The notes: generated by a model not told the origin, from the sequence alone. A stretch of 64,000 nucleotides of DNA from Muscardinus avellanarius (GCA_963383645.1 OY726571.1:16743376-16807375); one strand, 5' to 3'; positions 1-11,083 are shown, numbered from the stretch's first letter. Translations and numbers: made by a program.

Positions 1-204
1 TGCACAGCACTGCCTCCTGGTGTTATCATATGATTATGCTTTCTTTGTTCATAGGTAACCTGTCAGTAATGCACCTTTGTTGATTCTCAAACTCCCCTTG
101 TCTTACTGCCTGCATATCCTTTCCTCAGGTCACCTCCCAAATAAACTACCTATAGCAAATTGTTGTCTGACATCTGGTTTTATAGGAACCCTATCTAATC
201 CCAT

Positions 205-590
205 TTAACTCACCAGTTCTACTGGATATGGACACTTGGAATGCCCTTATCTCCCACTTACTATAAACACTGATGTAATGAACACTTTCGCACATATCAC
301 CTGGAAATTAGCATAAGAACTTTGCTGGGATGGATCTCAGAAACGCAATTTGCCTAGGGGCAGAACATGTGTATACTTAATTTCACTCAGCACTACTACA
401 CTTCTGTCGCCTTGTGTAGAATATTTCCCATTGTCTCCGTGTCCTGATTGACAGTTGTTGTTGGCGATGGCTAATGCCTGCCAATCTCATGCATCTAAGG
501 TGATAGCTGAGTGTGATTTTGATTTTCACTTCTCTGATTCTTGGTGAATTTGAGCAGCTCTTCACCTTACTACTGACTGTTCTCATTTCC
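205..590 (-). mobile_element. L1 (old L1M-type) 3'-region fragment
   Basis: Read on the plus strand, the stretch follows the antisense of an old mammalian L1 3' region: 'tggatatggacacttgg', 'gatgtaatgaaca', then 'gattttgattttcacttctctgattcttggtgaatttgagcagctcttca' in order (shown here in parts of the familiar antisense series). Divergence is high, so it is an ancient 5'-truncated copy. The subfamily cannot be assigned by eye. Confidence 0.55.
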
Positions 591-956
591 ATTGTGAAAT
601 AAGTGGCAATATTTTGCTATTTCTTCTAAATTAGCCAGGACAAGACAGCAGATCTTGCCAGAAAAACTTTTGCGAGGGTGAGTACAAGGGCTGGTATGGA
701 GAAACATAACCCCAGAATGTGGGATTGAGATCTGGGCCAGTTTGGGGCAGGATATGAAAGGGGAATTGTTGAATGGGTTACAGTGATTGCTCCTTTGATT
801 CTGTAAATATGACACCTGGAATTAAGATATTATTATCCTAATTTTCAAATTTAATACTCTTACCATATGTGTGATGAAAGAGGGATTTTGAAGATGTCCA
901 GTAGTAATAACTGTCTTGGGAAGCTGTCAGATCAGGAGGCTGGTGGTTGAAGGAAA
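591..956. other. Unassigned, non-coding
   Basis: No repeat, RNA gene or credible reading frame was recognised. The first 204 bases of the window are equally featureless. Confidence 0.5.
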
Positions 957-1087
957 GTCAGTCCAGGATCACATAAGCCAAGGACCTCACAGGTTCTGTG
1001 TTATGTTCCCCTTCCAACCCCCATTGAGAACTCCTCTGGACCCTTTATAGAATCAACCCTTCTCCCACGACGTAACCACGGGATAAC
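957..1087 (+). repeat. LTR-like fragment, paralogue of 6690-6830
   Basis: Shares an ordered series of matches with 6690-6830: TCACA..AGCCAAG, GTTCTG/GTCCTG, TTATGTTCCCC/TTATAGTCCCC, CTCTGGACCCTTTATAGAATC/CTCCAGGCCTTTCATGGAATC, and CCTTCTCCC then a CACGG-like end. The partner copy has AATAAA upstream, so plus is the likely sense strand. Similarity stops near 957, which makes this only the 3' part of the element. Confidence 0.5.
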
Positions 1088-1940
1088 TCCTAGACAGATA
1101 AACATAAGTTAAAAGTCCTAGATACATCAATACTCATAACCTAACAAATAATGTCTGTCTTCTAACATAAAATTATAAGGCATGCTAAAGTGCAATGAGG
1201 AAGTTCTAATGAGACCAAGCAAACATCATAATCCAGTTTAGGAGTGGTAGGGGTCTGGAAGTTATCACACAAGGCATTTAAAATAACTATAGTTTCCTTT
1301 TTGGTGAGAGGGACAGAGCAAAGTGGTAGAGTACAACACTCCAGGATAAGACATTCCATAGGAACATTCATTTGAATAGCTATTCACACCTTAAAGTATC
1401 ATGACAAGGGCTACGGAAACCAGATGCGAGATCATAGTACCTGGCTTTAGCATAGTAAGCAGAAGAGATGCACTGAAGGAGGCGGGAAAGAAGGAGTTAC
1501 CCGCACCACCCTCCTCCAACTGTAAACAGCAGTATGAAGAGTGATACTAGTAATAAAGTGCAGGCTTTCAACTTGGAACTCAGTATCAAGCCCACTGTGT
1601 TTAAACCTGATACTGGGCAGAGCCCTGTGACCCATGCCCCTGGATCAGTGTCTGTGGATGAAACCTTTGGACCTGCACTGGGACCAGCCAGAAACCCACA
1701 ACCTTGTCCAGACAAACCTGTTTATTCTGACTCACACTAATGTTTCCAGCATTCTAGACTAGAGGTCCAGTTACTTGCTCTCTGAAACAAAAGAAAAAAG
1801 TAATCGTGAAAAAGGGAGAAAGGACTTTAACCAGTATAGTTCACCAGAAAGAAAAAGAGACCAGCATTTCTATCCCTTTCTTTGGTTGATCATTAACTCA
1901 GGATTGGCTAGGCAAGGCCCTATTGCAATGATAAGAAAGT
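1088..1940. other. Unassigned, non-coding
   Basis: No repeat recognised. A 68-codon plus-strand frame at 1534-1740 has no recognisable domain and no splice or promoter context, and is treated as chance. Confidence 0.45.
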
Positions 1941-1948
1941 TGCTATAG

Positions 1949-2160
1949 CCTGGTGTGGTGGCGCGCGCTTGTAATCCCTGCGCTTGGGAGGCGGAGACAG
2001 GAGGATCGCGCTGGTTCGGAGCCAGGCTTGCTGGCTTAAGAGACCCTGTTTCCAAAAATAAAAAAGTATAAAATAGGTCTGGGAGTGTAGCCTGGAGGTA
2101 GAAGGGCCTCCAGGAACCCCAGTACCACCACCAAAAAAAAAAAAAAAAAAAAAAAAAAGG
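1949..2160 (+). mobile_element. Type II dimeric SINE (B1-ID) with TSD
   Basis: Left half starts at GCCTGGTGTGGTGGCGC, carries the type II core ending GCTGGCTTAAGAGACC, then an A-rich linker, the right half 'gggagtgtagcctggaggtagaaggg', and a poly(A) at about 2132-2158. The flanking direct repeat tgctatagcc is seen at 1941-1950 and 2161-2170. Full-length copy. Confidence 0.93.
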
Positions 2161-2184
2161 TGCTATAGCCTATGGATAGTTTTT

Positions 2185-2409
2185 TGTTGTTGCTTTTTTG
2201 TTTCTTTGCAGGTCTGGGGATGGAACCCAGGGGCATTTGACCTCCAAACTATACCCCCTGCCCTATTTTTTTTATTTTTTATTTTGAAACCGGGTCTCAC
2301 TAAGTTGTGGAGGGCCTCACTGAGTAGCTGAGGCTATCCGCGAACTGCGATCCTCTAGTCTCAGCCTCCCGAATGCTGGGATTACAAGCATACGCCACCA
2401 CGCCCAGCG
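2185..2409 (-). mobile_element. Type I dimeric SINE (B1-ID) with TSD
   Basis: Antisense reading: right half 'ggggatggaacccaggggcatttgacc', linker 'tattttgaaac', left half ending 'cgccaccacgcccagc'. TSD ctatggatagtttt at about 2170-2183 and ctatatggatagtttt at 2411-2426 (one AT duplication). It landed directly 3' of the SINE at 1949, in the flank just beyond that copy's TSD. Confidence 0.92.
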
Positions 2410-2426
2410 CCTATATGGATAGTTTT

Positions 2427-3594
2427 AACTCATCACAAGATATTTATTCATCAGACTGTTGCTCCTGGAATCCAAGGTGGTTGCCAGAGAGAATGAATCA
2501 GAGCAAAAGTGACAGATGGAAAATGGAGTCAGAAATGCCAAGATTTTATACTGCTTTAAGTTACCCATTAAACATTTGCAGGCTCAAGTGAGGGGTAAAT
2601 GCTTTGGGGGAAAAGTAGACTTTAAGTTTTTGTCACACCACAGTGACCACAGTGTGGTCCTGATGTGTGCCAAGATTATGCCAATCCTTGGGGACTTGGA
2701 GCTTAGCATCAACCTTGATGGGCAAGGAACTAACTCCACCATCCCTTCCCCAACCTCAGACAGCACAACATAGAGAAACACCATCTGCCAGAGGGGAGAA
2801 CGGGAGAGTTAAGACAGGACCTTGCTATGGAATATTCCTTTTGGCCTAATAGTGGGAAAAACCAAACAGCCCTTGCCCCCAGCCTCTTGTCTACTCTGGG
2901 ATAGACGCTTGTGTTTCGTCCTGCACCACCTCTGGCTAGCTGCAGTGGTTGTGGGCCATGAACAGATCACGGCAAGTTTATAGCACCATGTGCTTTGGAC
3001 TTGCCCTGTGCTGGGCTGGTCTCAGTAGGCTATGGATCCCAGGTGTGACTCACTGTTGTGGTACCCACAATAGCCCTTGGACTATCCACCTCATCACTCC
3101 CCAGTCCCAGACACCACAAAATCGTGTCATTGTCCATTATGAAGAAGAAGAGGGAGAGGAGTCCAAGATGTTATTTTGGGGCCTAAGGCCAAAGCTTCCA
3201 TGTTCTAGACCAGGAGTTTGGCACCCAATCAGGGACCAGAGCTGTGGATGCGGGATCTGAGCATCCCTGCTTTAACTGGATCCTCACAGACCCACTGAGG
3301 GCAGATAGCGTTCTTTACATAATCCCCAAATTCATCTTAAACAACACATCAGCTTCTGGAGTGGGGACAAATATAGACTTGGGCTGCCCTCTAGTGTTAA
3401 AACAGTGACAACATACAAGCCATGGACTTCTTACAAACCTGATGAAGGGAGCCATCAACTATTGAAATAGCAGCAGTGACCACAGGCATATAGAACATAA
3501 TAAACAGCCTGCTTAGAGCATTTGTCAGGATAGGCATGAATGAAGCTATATTGTGAAGAGTGCTAATCCTTTAATGTGCAGACATCATTGTGCA
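2427..3594. other. Unclassified stretch, possibly decayed ERV or L1 5' sequence
   Basis: More GC-rich than its surroundings and without SINEs. It contains frames of up to 103 codons (2949-3260, plus) with no recognisable domain. At 3219-3236 an 18-mer differs at three positions from the tRNA-Lys3 primer-binding site used by some retroviruses, but no LTR with a poly(A) signal is visible just upstream. No function is assigned. Confidence 0.35.
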
Positions 3595-3595
3595 C

Positions 3596-3935
3596 TGTGT
3601 TAGCTTTCTATTACTGTAACATGGTAACCGAGATAATTAACTTATAAAGATGAAAGGCCTCTTTGTCTTATAGTTTTGGAGGTTTCTGTCCAGGGACATT
3701 TGGCTCCTTTGCATTGGGACCTGTAGGGAGGAATCACATCATGATGGGAATATGTTGCATAGAAAAACCCTTTATCTCATGACTGGGACACAAAAGAGTA
3801 CCCTTTATGGAGGTACATTCCCAGTAACCTACTATCTGGAAATGAGGATTCTGTTGGAAATTAGACTAGAGGGCCCACCATGTTGTCATGGCAAAGATCA
3901 GCATTGCTTTTTATATCTACCTATCTATCAGCATT
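3596..3935 (-). mobile_element. MaLR-like LTR fragment (ERVL/MaLR)
   Basis: Starts 'tgtgttagctttctattactgtaac', then 'ttaacttataaag', 'tcttatagttttggaggttt', the usual antisense start of rodent MaLR-type LTRs (3' end with the AATTA/ATAAA region reversed). Diverged. The end is not defined. Confidence 0.5.
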
Positions 3936-4507
3936 CCTGAAACAGTCCCCCGTTGAGTTACAAACATCAAATCGTTTTAACTTCTGAATTTCCTCATGCC
4001 GAGAATTAAAAACTTTCTGATAACTGCTTTTACCTCCCCCATCCTGAGGAAAGACAACGGGGAACCAGAGACTGACCTGTTTCTTCTGATTAGCATACCC
4101 TAGCTGCATCTACATGTGTCTCCATTCTGCTTTTGTTCCACTCTGCCTTCTCCTGTCTTACAAAAGCTTCCCCATCCTTGAGCTCTCTTCTGGAATGAGA
4201 CAGTTTCCTCTATCTTCCTTCAAAGCTGACTTTGAAAAACCTGATTTTTCCTGCCAATTTGACTCCCAAGTATTCGTCGAGCACAGTGAGTAGTGAAGAC
4301 TGGCTTTTGCCCTCACCCTGTAACATTCTCATCTCCTGAACCCTCACCAGAATTACCCACTAAGTTCCACTTTTTGCCTTCTAGAGTTTCTCTAGCCTGC
4401 TCCTTCATATCTTTACAAATTCCTCCTGTAAAGCAATTCCAAATCTTCTTAACACACCATCAAGTATAATCAGAACAATGGTCTCACTTCTTGGTACCAA
4501 TTTTCTG
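3936..4507. other. Unassigned, non-coding
   Basis: Pyrimidine-rich in places. No repeat or gene recognised. Confidence 0.45.
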
Positions 4508-4680
4508 TATTAGTTAGCCCTCTGTTGATATAACAGAAGTACCTGAGGTAATCAACTTAAAAAGAGGAAAAGTTTATTTTGACTCATAGTTTTGGAAATT
4601 TCCATCTACAGTTAGTTGTCCTTATCGCCTTTGGCCGGTGGTGAGGCAGCACACCAAGGCCTGTCATCTCGTATTTAAAG
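4508..4680 (-). mobile_element. Second MaLR-like LTR fragment
   Basis: 'tgtattagttagccctctgttgatataacagaagtacctgagg' in sections, followed by 'gtttattttgactcatagttttgg', parallels the copy starting at 3596 in the same orientation. The two may be pieces of one element or two insertions. Confidence 0.5.
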
Positions 4681-5500
4681 TTTCTTGTTTTAAAGTTTTA
4701 TGGGAGTTCTCTTGCAAGTAATGAGTTGATTTTCTGATGAAGTTTTCAACTTTTTAACTTCTAACAGTTTTATTACAATTGACCTTGATGTCCTTTGTAT
4801 TTGAATCATCCTATGAGATGTCAGCGGAAGTTCTTTGGATGTGAATTTCTATTTCCTTCTCCTGACTTGGAAGTGTTTTTCCATTATTTCTTGAATATTT
4901 TTTTTTCCTGTCTTTTCCTGTCTCTTTTTCTTGAACTGTATAATGCATATATCAAACGGATGGGTAGGATCTCACAAGTCTCTTAGGCTATCTTTGCCAT
5001 TCTTCATTCTTTTGTCTTTTTATTTCTCTGATTAGACAATTTACAAAGATCTAGACTTAAGTCCAGCAATCTCTTCCTCTGATTGATCCCCTTTATTGAA
5101 TTTTCGCATTCAGTTACCATATCTTCAGCTGGATGGTCTCTGTTTGGGACTTTTTTCTGTCTGTGAAGTTCTCTGTTACTTCGTTGCTGTCCTGACCTCC
5201 GCAGATGTTCTTTTGAGTTGCCTGTCAGGTAGATCACATATCTCCATTACATTAGTGTCAGCTTCTGGAGATTTATGTTGCTTTTTTTTAAACATTTTTC
5301 ATTGTTTTTTTTTTCATTTTTATTGACTCTCTGTGTTGGTTTTTGCACATTAGATAAGACTATCACCTCTCCCTGTTTTATTAGACTCATCTCATGTGGG
5401 AGATGTCTCTCTCCAGGGTACCTGAACAGAATCCAATAAACTTTCTGTTGGTATAACCTGCTCTCTTTGTTTTCCTCCCTCATCCCAGTTTCCTGCAGGA
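4681..5500 (-). mobile_element. L1M fragment, 5'UTR/ORF1 region
   Basis: The antisense text follows the long-known L1M order: '..ttggatgtgaatttctatttccttctcctgac', 'ccattatttcttgaat', 'aatgcatatatcaaacgg', 'tcacaagtctcttaggct', 'cattcttcattctttt', then 'ctctgattagacaattt' (each in sequence). Minus-strand frames at 5004-5237 and 5247-5483 are decayed parts of it. No intact ORF1. Confidence 0.6.
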
Positions 5501-5549
5501 TTCCTTATTCATTGAACCTAACAGGAAGCCAGTGGTCAAGGGAACATAA

Positions 5550-5620
5550 TTTTTTTTTTTTTTTTTACCACGTTGGAGATTGAACCCAGCACTCTACCAC
5601 TGAGTTCCATCCCAGTCCTC
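5550..5620 (-). mobile_element. SINE right (ID-like) half, 3' fragment
   Basis: A run of T (5550-5566), then 'ccacgttggagattgaacccagcactctaccactgagttccatccc': the antisense of an ID-like half. The left half is missing, so the copy is 5'-truncated. Confidence 0.7.
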
Positions 5621-5850
5621 AAGGCAAATACTTAACAAGGTCCCTTAGAGAACAGCCTTGTGGGGTTAGCAGCTGGGTAAAAAGGTGGAGAGTGGATTTG
5701 AAGAAACTAACAGACGACATCTGGTACCTATCAGAGCATGAAAGACAAGAAAGGTGGAAGTTTCAGGATGAGTGAGTAAAATGTCAAATACTCTACAGAA
5801 ATCAAGTGAGATAAGATTAAAAAAATTCTCTAGATAGTTCCCTATTATAG

Positions 5851-5981
5851 TTTTATTTTGAAACAGGGTTTTGCTAAGTTACTGAAGGTTTTGCTAAACT
5901 GCTGAGGCTAGCCTTGAACCTGCAACCCTCCTGTCAAGCCTCCCAGTTACAAGGATTACAGGTATGCACCAGCACACCTGG
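5851..5981 (-). mobile_element. SINE left (B1-like) half
   Basis: Antisense left half from 'ttattttgaaacagggtt' to 'ggtatgcaccagcacacctgg'. An internal 'gttttgctaa' is repeated. No ID half adjoins it. Confidence 0.75.
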
Positions 5982-6284
5982 ATCATTCTTTTAAAATTTG
6001 TAGCAAATTGGCTGGCACCTACTAAATATGTAATTAGTGATATTTGAGATAGGATAAATGAAATAAAAGCAGCAGAAAGGAAACATAAAGAACAAAGAAA
6101 ATGTAATTACTATGGAAGCCTGTGACAAAATTCCCCAATATCCTTAGTTCTCAGCTGGGCCTGTTAGTCTGAGGTTTCTAGGGAACTCTTCAAGTCTTTA
6201 ACAATTACCCTGATCACTGTTGGATATTTTCAAAGAGGTTTGTTGTTGATCATACAGCAGAGGCCAAACAAAAGATCCTGAAAA

Positions 6285-6835
6285 GGTGGCTGGACACCAT
6301 ACTGGAAACTCATTACATAACACCTTGAACTTGAATCCAACCTAGAAAGAGTTAAGCAGGAGAGCTATCTGTTGGTCAGAGGATAGAGGTCATGTGCAAT
6401 ATCAGCCATCTTCTCTGTAAATGGTTTAAGGAAAAGAAAATAGTGAAGACCCCATTAGGACCCCCAAAATGACCCAAACACCCTCATTCACCTTGTGATT
6501 ACTGGATGGATGCCATCCTCACATACCTCCTCCTGCCACACCTCTAAAATCCCCTCTAAAATACGAGTCCCGTATTCCTAATGACACCTGCCTCACTTCC
6601 TAGACGGTCCACGTTCTCCCTTGAATGTGTATTTCTTACTTCACTAAATAAATCTCTGTACCTGACTGTCCTGTGCTGAAACTCTTCTCTGTCACAGAGG
6701 CCAAGAATCCCATGGTCCTGAGTTATAGTCCCCTCTGTCCTCCACTGGAAACTGCTCCAGGCCTTTCATGGAATCAAGCCTTCTCCCCTGACATCTCACG
6801 GTAACCCAGAGGGGACCACAGAAGCATCAGACAAA
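6285..6835 (+). mobile_element. LTR-like element (solo LTR candidate)
   Basis: Single-copy-looking sequence with a poly(A) signal AATAAA at 6647-6652, followed by a U5-like segment (6655-6830). The last 140 bases are paralogous to 957-1087, showing that this is a dispersed repeat. Class not assigned. The 5' boundary is a guess. Confidence 0.45.
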
Positions 6836-6889
6836 AGAGTAATATCCTTGGGTACTGTCGGTTGCCCTTGAATAGTTCAAACAAGATGA

Positions 6890-6970
6890 TACCTTAGAGA
6901 GACCCTGTTTCAAAATAATAATAAAAAATTAATACAGAGGGTTAGTGGTGTAGCTCTGAGCAGAAAAGAA
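6890..6970 (+). mobile_element. Decayed SINE remnant (linker and ID half)
   Basis: 'gagagaccctgtttcaaaataataa' then 'gggttagtggtgtagctctgag' matches the end of the left half, the linker and the start of the right half. The rest is lost. Confidence 0.5.
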
Positions 6971-7246
6971 AAAAAAATCTTTACTATGTAGCATTAGGTC
7001 AGAAAAAAAATAAGAGAGTAAAAGAAAAATGTTTAACTTATTAAGAAACATTTATGAGAAGTTGAGAAAATGCGGTGTGTTGTGTTGCTTCCTGATATTT
7101 TGACAACAAAGGAAAAGGTTAACATTTAGGGCTCTGCTAACTGCCTCTCAAATGCCAAATGTCTTGAACAAGCCTTTGGTAAGGGCTAGCTAAACATTTA
7201 TTCACGGTTGAGTTCTCTGAAGACTGTCTGCTTGAGAGGCTGGCAT

Positions 7247-7251
<5 letters not shown>

Positions 7252-7293
<42 letters not shown>
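7252..7293. repeat. (GT)n microsatellite
   Basis: About 21 uninterrupted TG units. It lies immediately before an L1 3'UTR end. Confidence 0.97.
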
Positions 7294-7294
<1 letters not shown>

Positions 7295-7309
7295 ATGTGT
7301 AGAAAATTT

Positions 7310-7872
7310 GTCTTTTTGTTTTGTTTATCCTGAGCTTTATTAAAGCATAATTGACAACAATTGTGTTCATTTATGGCATGCAATGTCATGAACAAGGATA
7401 TATGTATACATCATAAAATGATTAAACCAAGAGAATTAACCTATTTATTGCCTCACACTTATCGATCTTTGTGTTTTGAGAATCTTTAACCTTTATGATC
7501 TCTTCTCTCAGCAACTTTCAAGTATGCAAGTATGTAATATCTTGTTATTAACTATAGTTATCACAGCGTGCAATAGATTTCCAAATATTTATCTTGTCTC
7601 ATGGAAACTTTGTATACATTCTTTGACTATTATCTCTCTATTCCCACCCCCTCCAAATTCTGAAAACATCATTCTTCTATATACTTCTATGAGTTTGACT
7701 TTTTTAGAGTCCACATATAAATGAGATCATGTACTATTTGTTTTTCTATGCCTGGCTTATTTTATGTAGCATAATGTTCTCAGGAGTCACACGTGTCATT
7801 GCAAGTGACAAGATTTTCTCCCCTTTAAAGGCTCAGTAGTATTCCATTATGCATGCAAACACAAGCACACAC
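7310..7872 (-). mobile_element. L1MA/B-type 3'UTR
   Basis: Antisense of the L1M 3'UTR in order: 'gctttattaaagcataattgaca', 'gtatacatcataaaatgattaa', 'gttattaactatagttatca', 'tctatgagtttgact', 'gcctggcttattttatgtagcataatgt', 'cagtagtattccattatg'. It probably belongs to the same minus-strand element as 7880-10128, with the interior lost. Confidence 0.75.
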
Positions 7873-7879
7873 ATCCCAT

Positions 7880-8511
7880 GTTTACTTTGACCACTAATCC
7901 ATTCATGATTTCTAGTTTCATACTAGTATGGTCAGAAAAGACACTTGAAGTAATTTTAATTTTCTTTACTTTTAAAGACTTACATAGTGGCTCAATATGT
8001 GATCAGTTCTGGAGAAAGTTCCATTTGTGCTTTAAAAGTAAGTGTATTCAGCTTCTGCTGGATCGAATGTTCTGTATATTAGTGTGAGGTCTATTTGGTC
8101 TACAAAATTGTTCAAGTCTACTTTTTCCTCCTGACTTTCTGTCTTTATGATTTGTCCATTGTTGAAATTAGGAAATCAAAGTCCTCTAATTATGGTATTA
8201 CTATTTCTACCTTCAATTCTGTTAATATTGGTTTTATGTATCTAGATGTTCTGCTGTTGGATATGTAGAAAAATATATATATTTACAATTGTATCCATTA
8301 GATGAATTGATCTTTTTGTCACTAAATAATGACCTTTCTGTCTCATTTTGAAGCTTTTGATTTAAAGTCTTTTTTGATGATATCAATATAGTCATCTCTG
8401 CTCTGCTTTGTAATCCATTTGCATGGAATATCTTTCATCATTTCTTCTGTAGGGACGAAGTGTGTCTGTAGTGATGAAGTGAGTCTTACAAACAGCATAT
8501 AGTTGTGTCTT
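7880..8511 (-). mobile_element. L1 ORF2 endonuclease-domain remnant
   Basis: Antisense L1M ORF2 5' part: 'atggtcagaaaagacacttgaag', 'tgtgctttaaaagtaagtgtattcagcttctgctgga', 'ggtctatttggtctac', 'atttacaattgtatcca', 'ataatgacctttctgtctcatttt', 'tttgcatggaatatctttc', 'gtgagtcttacaaacagcatatagt' occur in the expected order. The minus-strand frame at 8343-8555 is a piece of it. Frames are broken, so no protein is expected. Confidence 0.8.
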
Positions 8512-8527
8512 AAAAAAAAAAAATTCA

Positions 8528-8647
8528 GCCAGGCATGGTGGCGCACGCTTGTCATCCCAGCATTTCAAAATAAAGAATAAAAAATTGGGGCAGGATATGT
8601 AGCTCGGTGGTCGAATGCCCCTGGGTTCCATCCCTAGACCCTCAAAA
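8528..8647 (+). mobile_element. Type I SINE with internal deletion and TSD
   Basis: The left half runs only to 'cagcattt' and then jumps to 'caaaataaagaataa' of the linker, losing most of the left half. The right half is complete. The junction shares TTT with both parents, suggesting a microhomology deletion. TSD aaaaattcag at 8519-8528 and 8647-8656. It interrupts the minus-strand L1. Confidence 0.9.
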
Positions 8648-8683
8648 AAAATTCAGCTGCTCTATATGTATTGATTGGAGAAT

Positions 8684-8730
8684 TAAATTAATTAATTAAT
8701 TAATTAATTTTGGTGGTACTGGGGTTCATA
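8684..8730. repeat. (TTAA)n tract and ID-half remnant
   Basis: Six or so ATTA units at 8684-8709 are followed by 'ggtggtactggggttcat', the antisense tip of a SINE right half. The tetranucleotide run is likely that SINE's degenerated tail. Confidence 0.7.
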
Positions 8731-8739
8731 AAATATATT

Positions 8740-10128
8740 ACAGTAGTATAACAACAAGTAGCTAATAACAAGGTGGTTTGTCAGCAGCCATAGTTGTCCA
8801 TTTCTCTAGGGTTAGATACTAGTGTTTTATTTTTTTTTCTTTGATGGTATCATATTTCCCTGATCATTTGTTTTTGGCTGTACATTGGTGTCTGTGCATT
8901 TGAAAGTAGGTACCTATCACGGTCATTAGGAACTGGATTCAGCATGAGAAATCTTTCACCAGCCAGCCTTTCCTGAAATGTTGGCTGTGTGCAGCATGGT
9001 CTATCACTTACAGTTAGACTACTTGGGTAGGTTGGCTCAGAAGGTGTCATGTCTGTCTCCTGGCTCCATAGGGACAGGCCTGGAGCCCATGTCCATGTGA
9101 GCTTATGTGGCTCTTGGGTTACTGAGGACTAGATCTGTAAGGTGAGGCTTGGGTCATGGGTTCAAGCCCATCCAATGCCAAAGCCTGCTAGCATTACTTA
9201 GACCATGGGTCCATGGAAGCCTGGGGTTATGGGTAGCAGCTAGGAGCTTGGGGCTAGTCTGGTACTGAGACAGGCCTAGAGCCTTTGTCCACAGGACTAT
9301 GGGGCATTAGACACCAGTCTGGAGACTTGGAACACAAAGACTAGCTTGATTTGAGTGGTCCTTGAGTCTTATCTGCAGAGACAGCCTGGAGCTTGTGTCT
9401 ATTGTTGATAGCTTAGTGCCTGAGATTATAGGGACTTTGCTAGAACTGGGCTTCATGAGTGCTGGTCTGGTGCTCAAATATGGCTAGATGCTGGGTCTGC
9501 AGGCACAAGCCTGGAGTTTGCAGCCCTTGAGGCCAGTCTCTTTCTGGAGCTAACCTGGAATCTACAATGAGCCTGGAATCTGAGCCCATATGGGTTAGCC
9601 TGGAGCCTGGGCCTAGTTGTCAGTGGGCCTGGAATCTGTGGTCTGTGGAGCTGGTTTAGGGCCTGGGACCATGGGACCTGCCACAGTGAGCCTGTGGCTG
9701 TGTGGGCTGGCCTGATCCTGGGGCTGGTCTGGAACTGGGAGATGGTCTGGGGCCCAGAGCCAGAGGTATTGGCATGGTGGATGAGGCCCGGGGAGCCAGC
9801 CTGGCACCAGATCTCACTGGGGTTGACATGGCGTTGAAATTCACTGAAAAGTCAGCTGTTTGCTTCATTCCCTTTCCCTCACACAGACGCTTTCTCTCTA
9901 CGTGGTGAGCTAGGCTTGGAGGAGAGGTGACATTCATAATTGGAAAGCATACTTCCTGCCCTCCTAACGTATCCTTTGCCATGTCTGTCTTACACCCAGG
10001 AGCTGTACTCTCTCATCTCAATTTCTGAGCTCCTTGGAAGGTATTTTCATGTGTGGATAGCTGTTCAAATGGAGGTTAACAAGGGCTGGATATTCCTATT
10101 GCACATCTCGCCGATGTCATTTTTTCAC
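8740..10128 (-). mobile_element. L1M 5'UTR with repeated GCCTGGAGC motif
   Basis: Antisense of an old L1M 5'UTR: 'tttgatggtatcatatttccctgatcatttg', 'ttggtgtctgtgcatttgaa', then from 9050 to 9800 a GC-rich stretch built on irregular repeats of 'gcctggagcctg/ggctggtctgg', then 'tgagctccttggaaggtattttcatgtgtggatagctgttcaaa' and, near 10105-10125, the reverse complement of a GACATCGGCGAGATG-like L1 start. The 5' end is therefore at the right. Frames such as 9656-9982 (minus) lie in this non-coding part. Confidence 0.65.
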
Positions 10129-10309
10129 TAATGACTGAAGAGAGATCTAAATGCTTTAGAAAGCAAATATGTTAGAGGCAGAGGTGTCTTTATATTGTTG
10201 AGGCATCTTTATATTGCTGACTTTAATTGCATCCAGCTTATTTCCTGGAGGAATGATATGTTTGTCAAATTTTCTGATTCTCTTGTCCTTTTCCTCTAAC
10301 AGTGCAATA

Positions 10310-10311
<2 letters not shown>

Positions 10312-10352
<41 letters not shown>
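10312..10352. repeat. (CA)n microsatellite
   Basis: About 20 uninterrupted CA units. Confidence 0.97.
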
Positions 10353-10354
<2 letters not shown>

Positions 10355-11083
10355 TTGTGTTTTAAATCCTTAAAGTTATGCTCAGTTTTTGGAATGGTTT
10401 GGTATTTTACTACAGCACTTGGGATCCGTGGAGATGCTTCAGAGCAGGTGAGGCATAGGTGATTCGGTAAATTAGTAAGCGGAAACTCCTTCAACTATTT
10501 AGCCAATACTTATTAGAAAACTAAACTATGGGAAAGGAGAAATGTAGGGATGGCTCGGTTTCTGTTCTAAGAAGCGGGCTGACAGAACAATAGTGCAGCT
10601 CTGACCTCCATCTTATGTCTTGTCTCATATGATTAGAAAGCAAACACCCTTGAGCTGTCTGGACCACTCGCTGGGAAGAGGCATTCCTTTAGACCATTCA
10701 TCACTCACCCCTACTCACTTTCAAATTATCCGGTTGTCTCTTCCAATCACATATTTCTTTCCCTGAGAGGAGTTTGGGTAAATATATTAATCTATATAAC
10801 ACACTTCTTGTGATTTTTTAAAAATTATGCTTCATAGATTAGATTAGGGCTTTAGAGGACTGGCTGCCTGGCCTGACTTAATTCAATTCAAATTGGGAAC
10901 CAATGGCAAACAGTACTTAAAATAAGACACCTGTAATGCCATTCATAAAAAGGAAAATACTGGTCTGAAATACACTCCTTCCCTGTGTTCTTCTAAAAAA
11001 AAAAAAAAAAAAAACGTCAGTAGCAGGATGACTCTGACATTCCAGGCTGGGACTCTCAAAGGAACAGGTTGATCCAGCTGAAA

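Noticed and set aside
1534..1740. 68-codon plus-strand frame
   Set aside because: No domain, no splice sites or promoter evidence. The length is expected by chance.
2949..3260. 103-codon plus-strand frame
   Set aside because: No recognisable family and odd composition. It lies in a probable decayed retroelement.
7198..7395. His/Thr-repeat frames around (GT)n and (CA)n arrays (also 10156-10494, 10917-11146)
   Set aside because: Dinucleotide-repeat translations.
9613..9982. Frames in the GC-rich 9.6-10.0 kb segment
   Set aside because: They lie in the L1 5'UTR with GCCTGGAGC-type repeats, which is non-coding.
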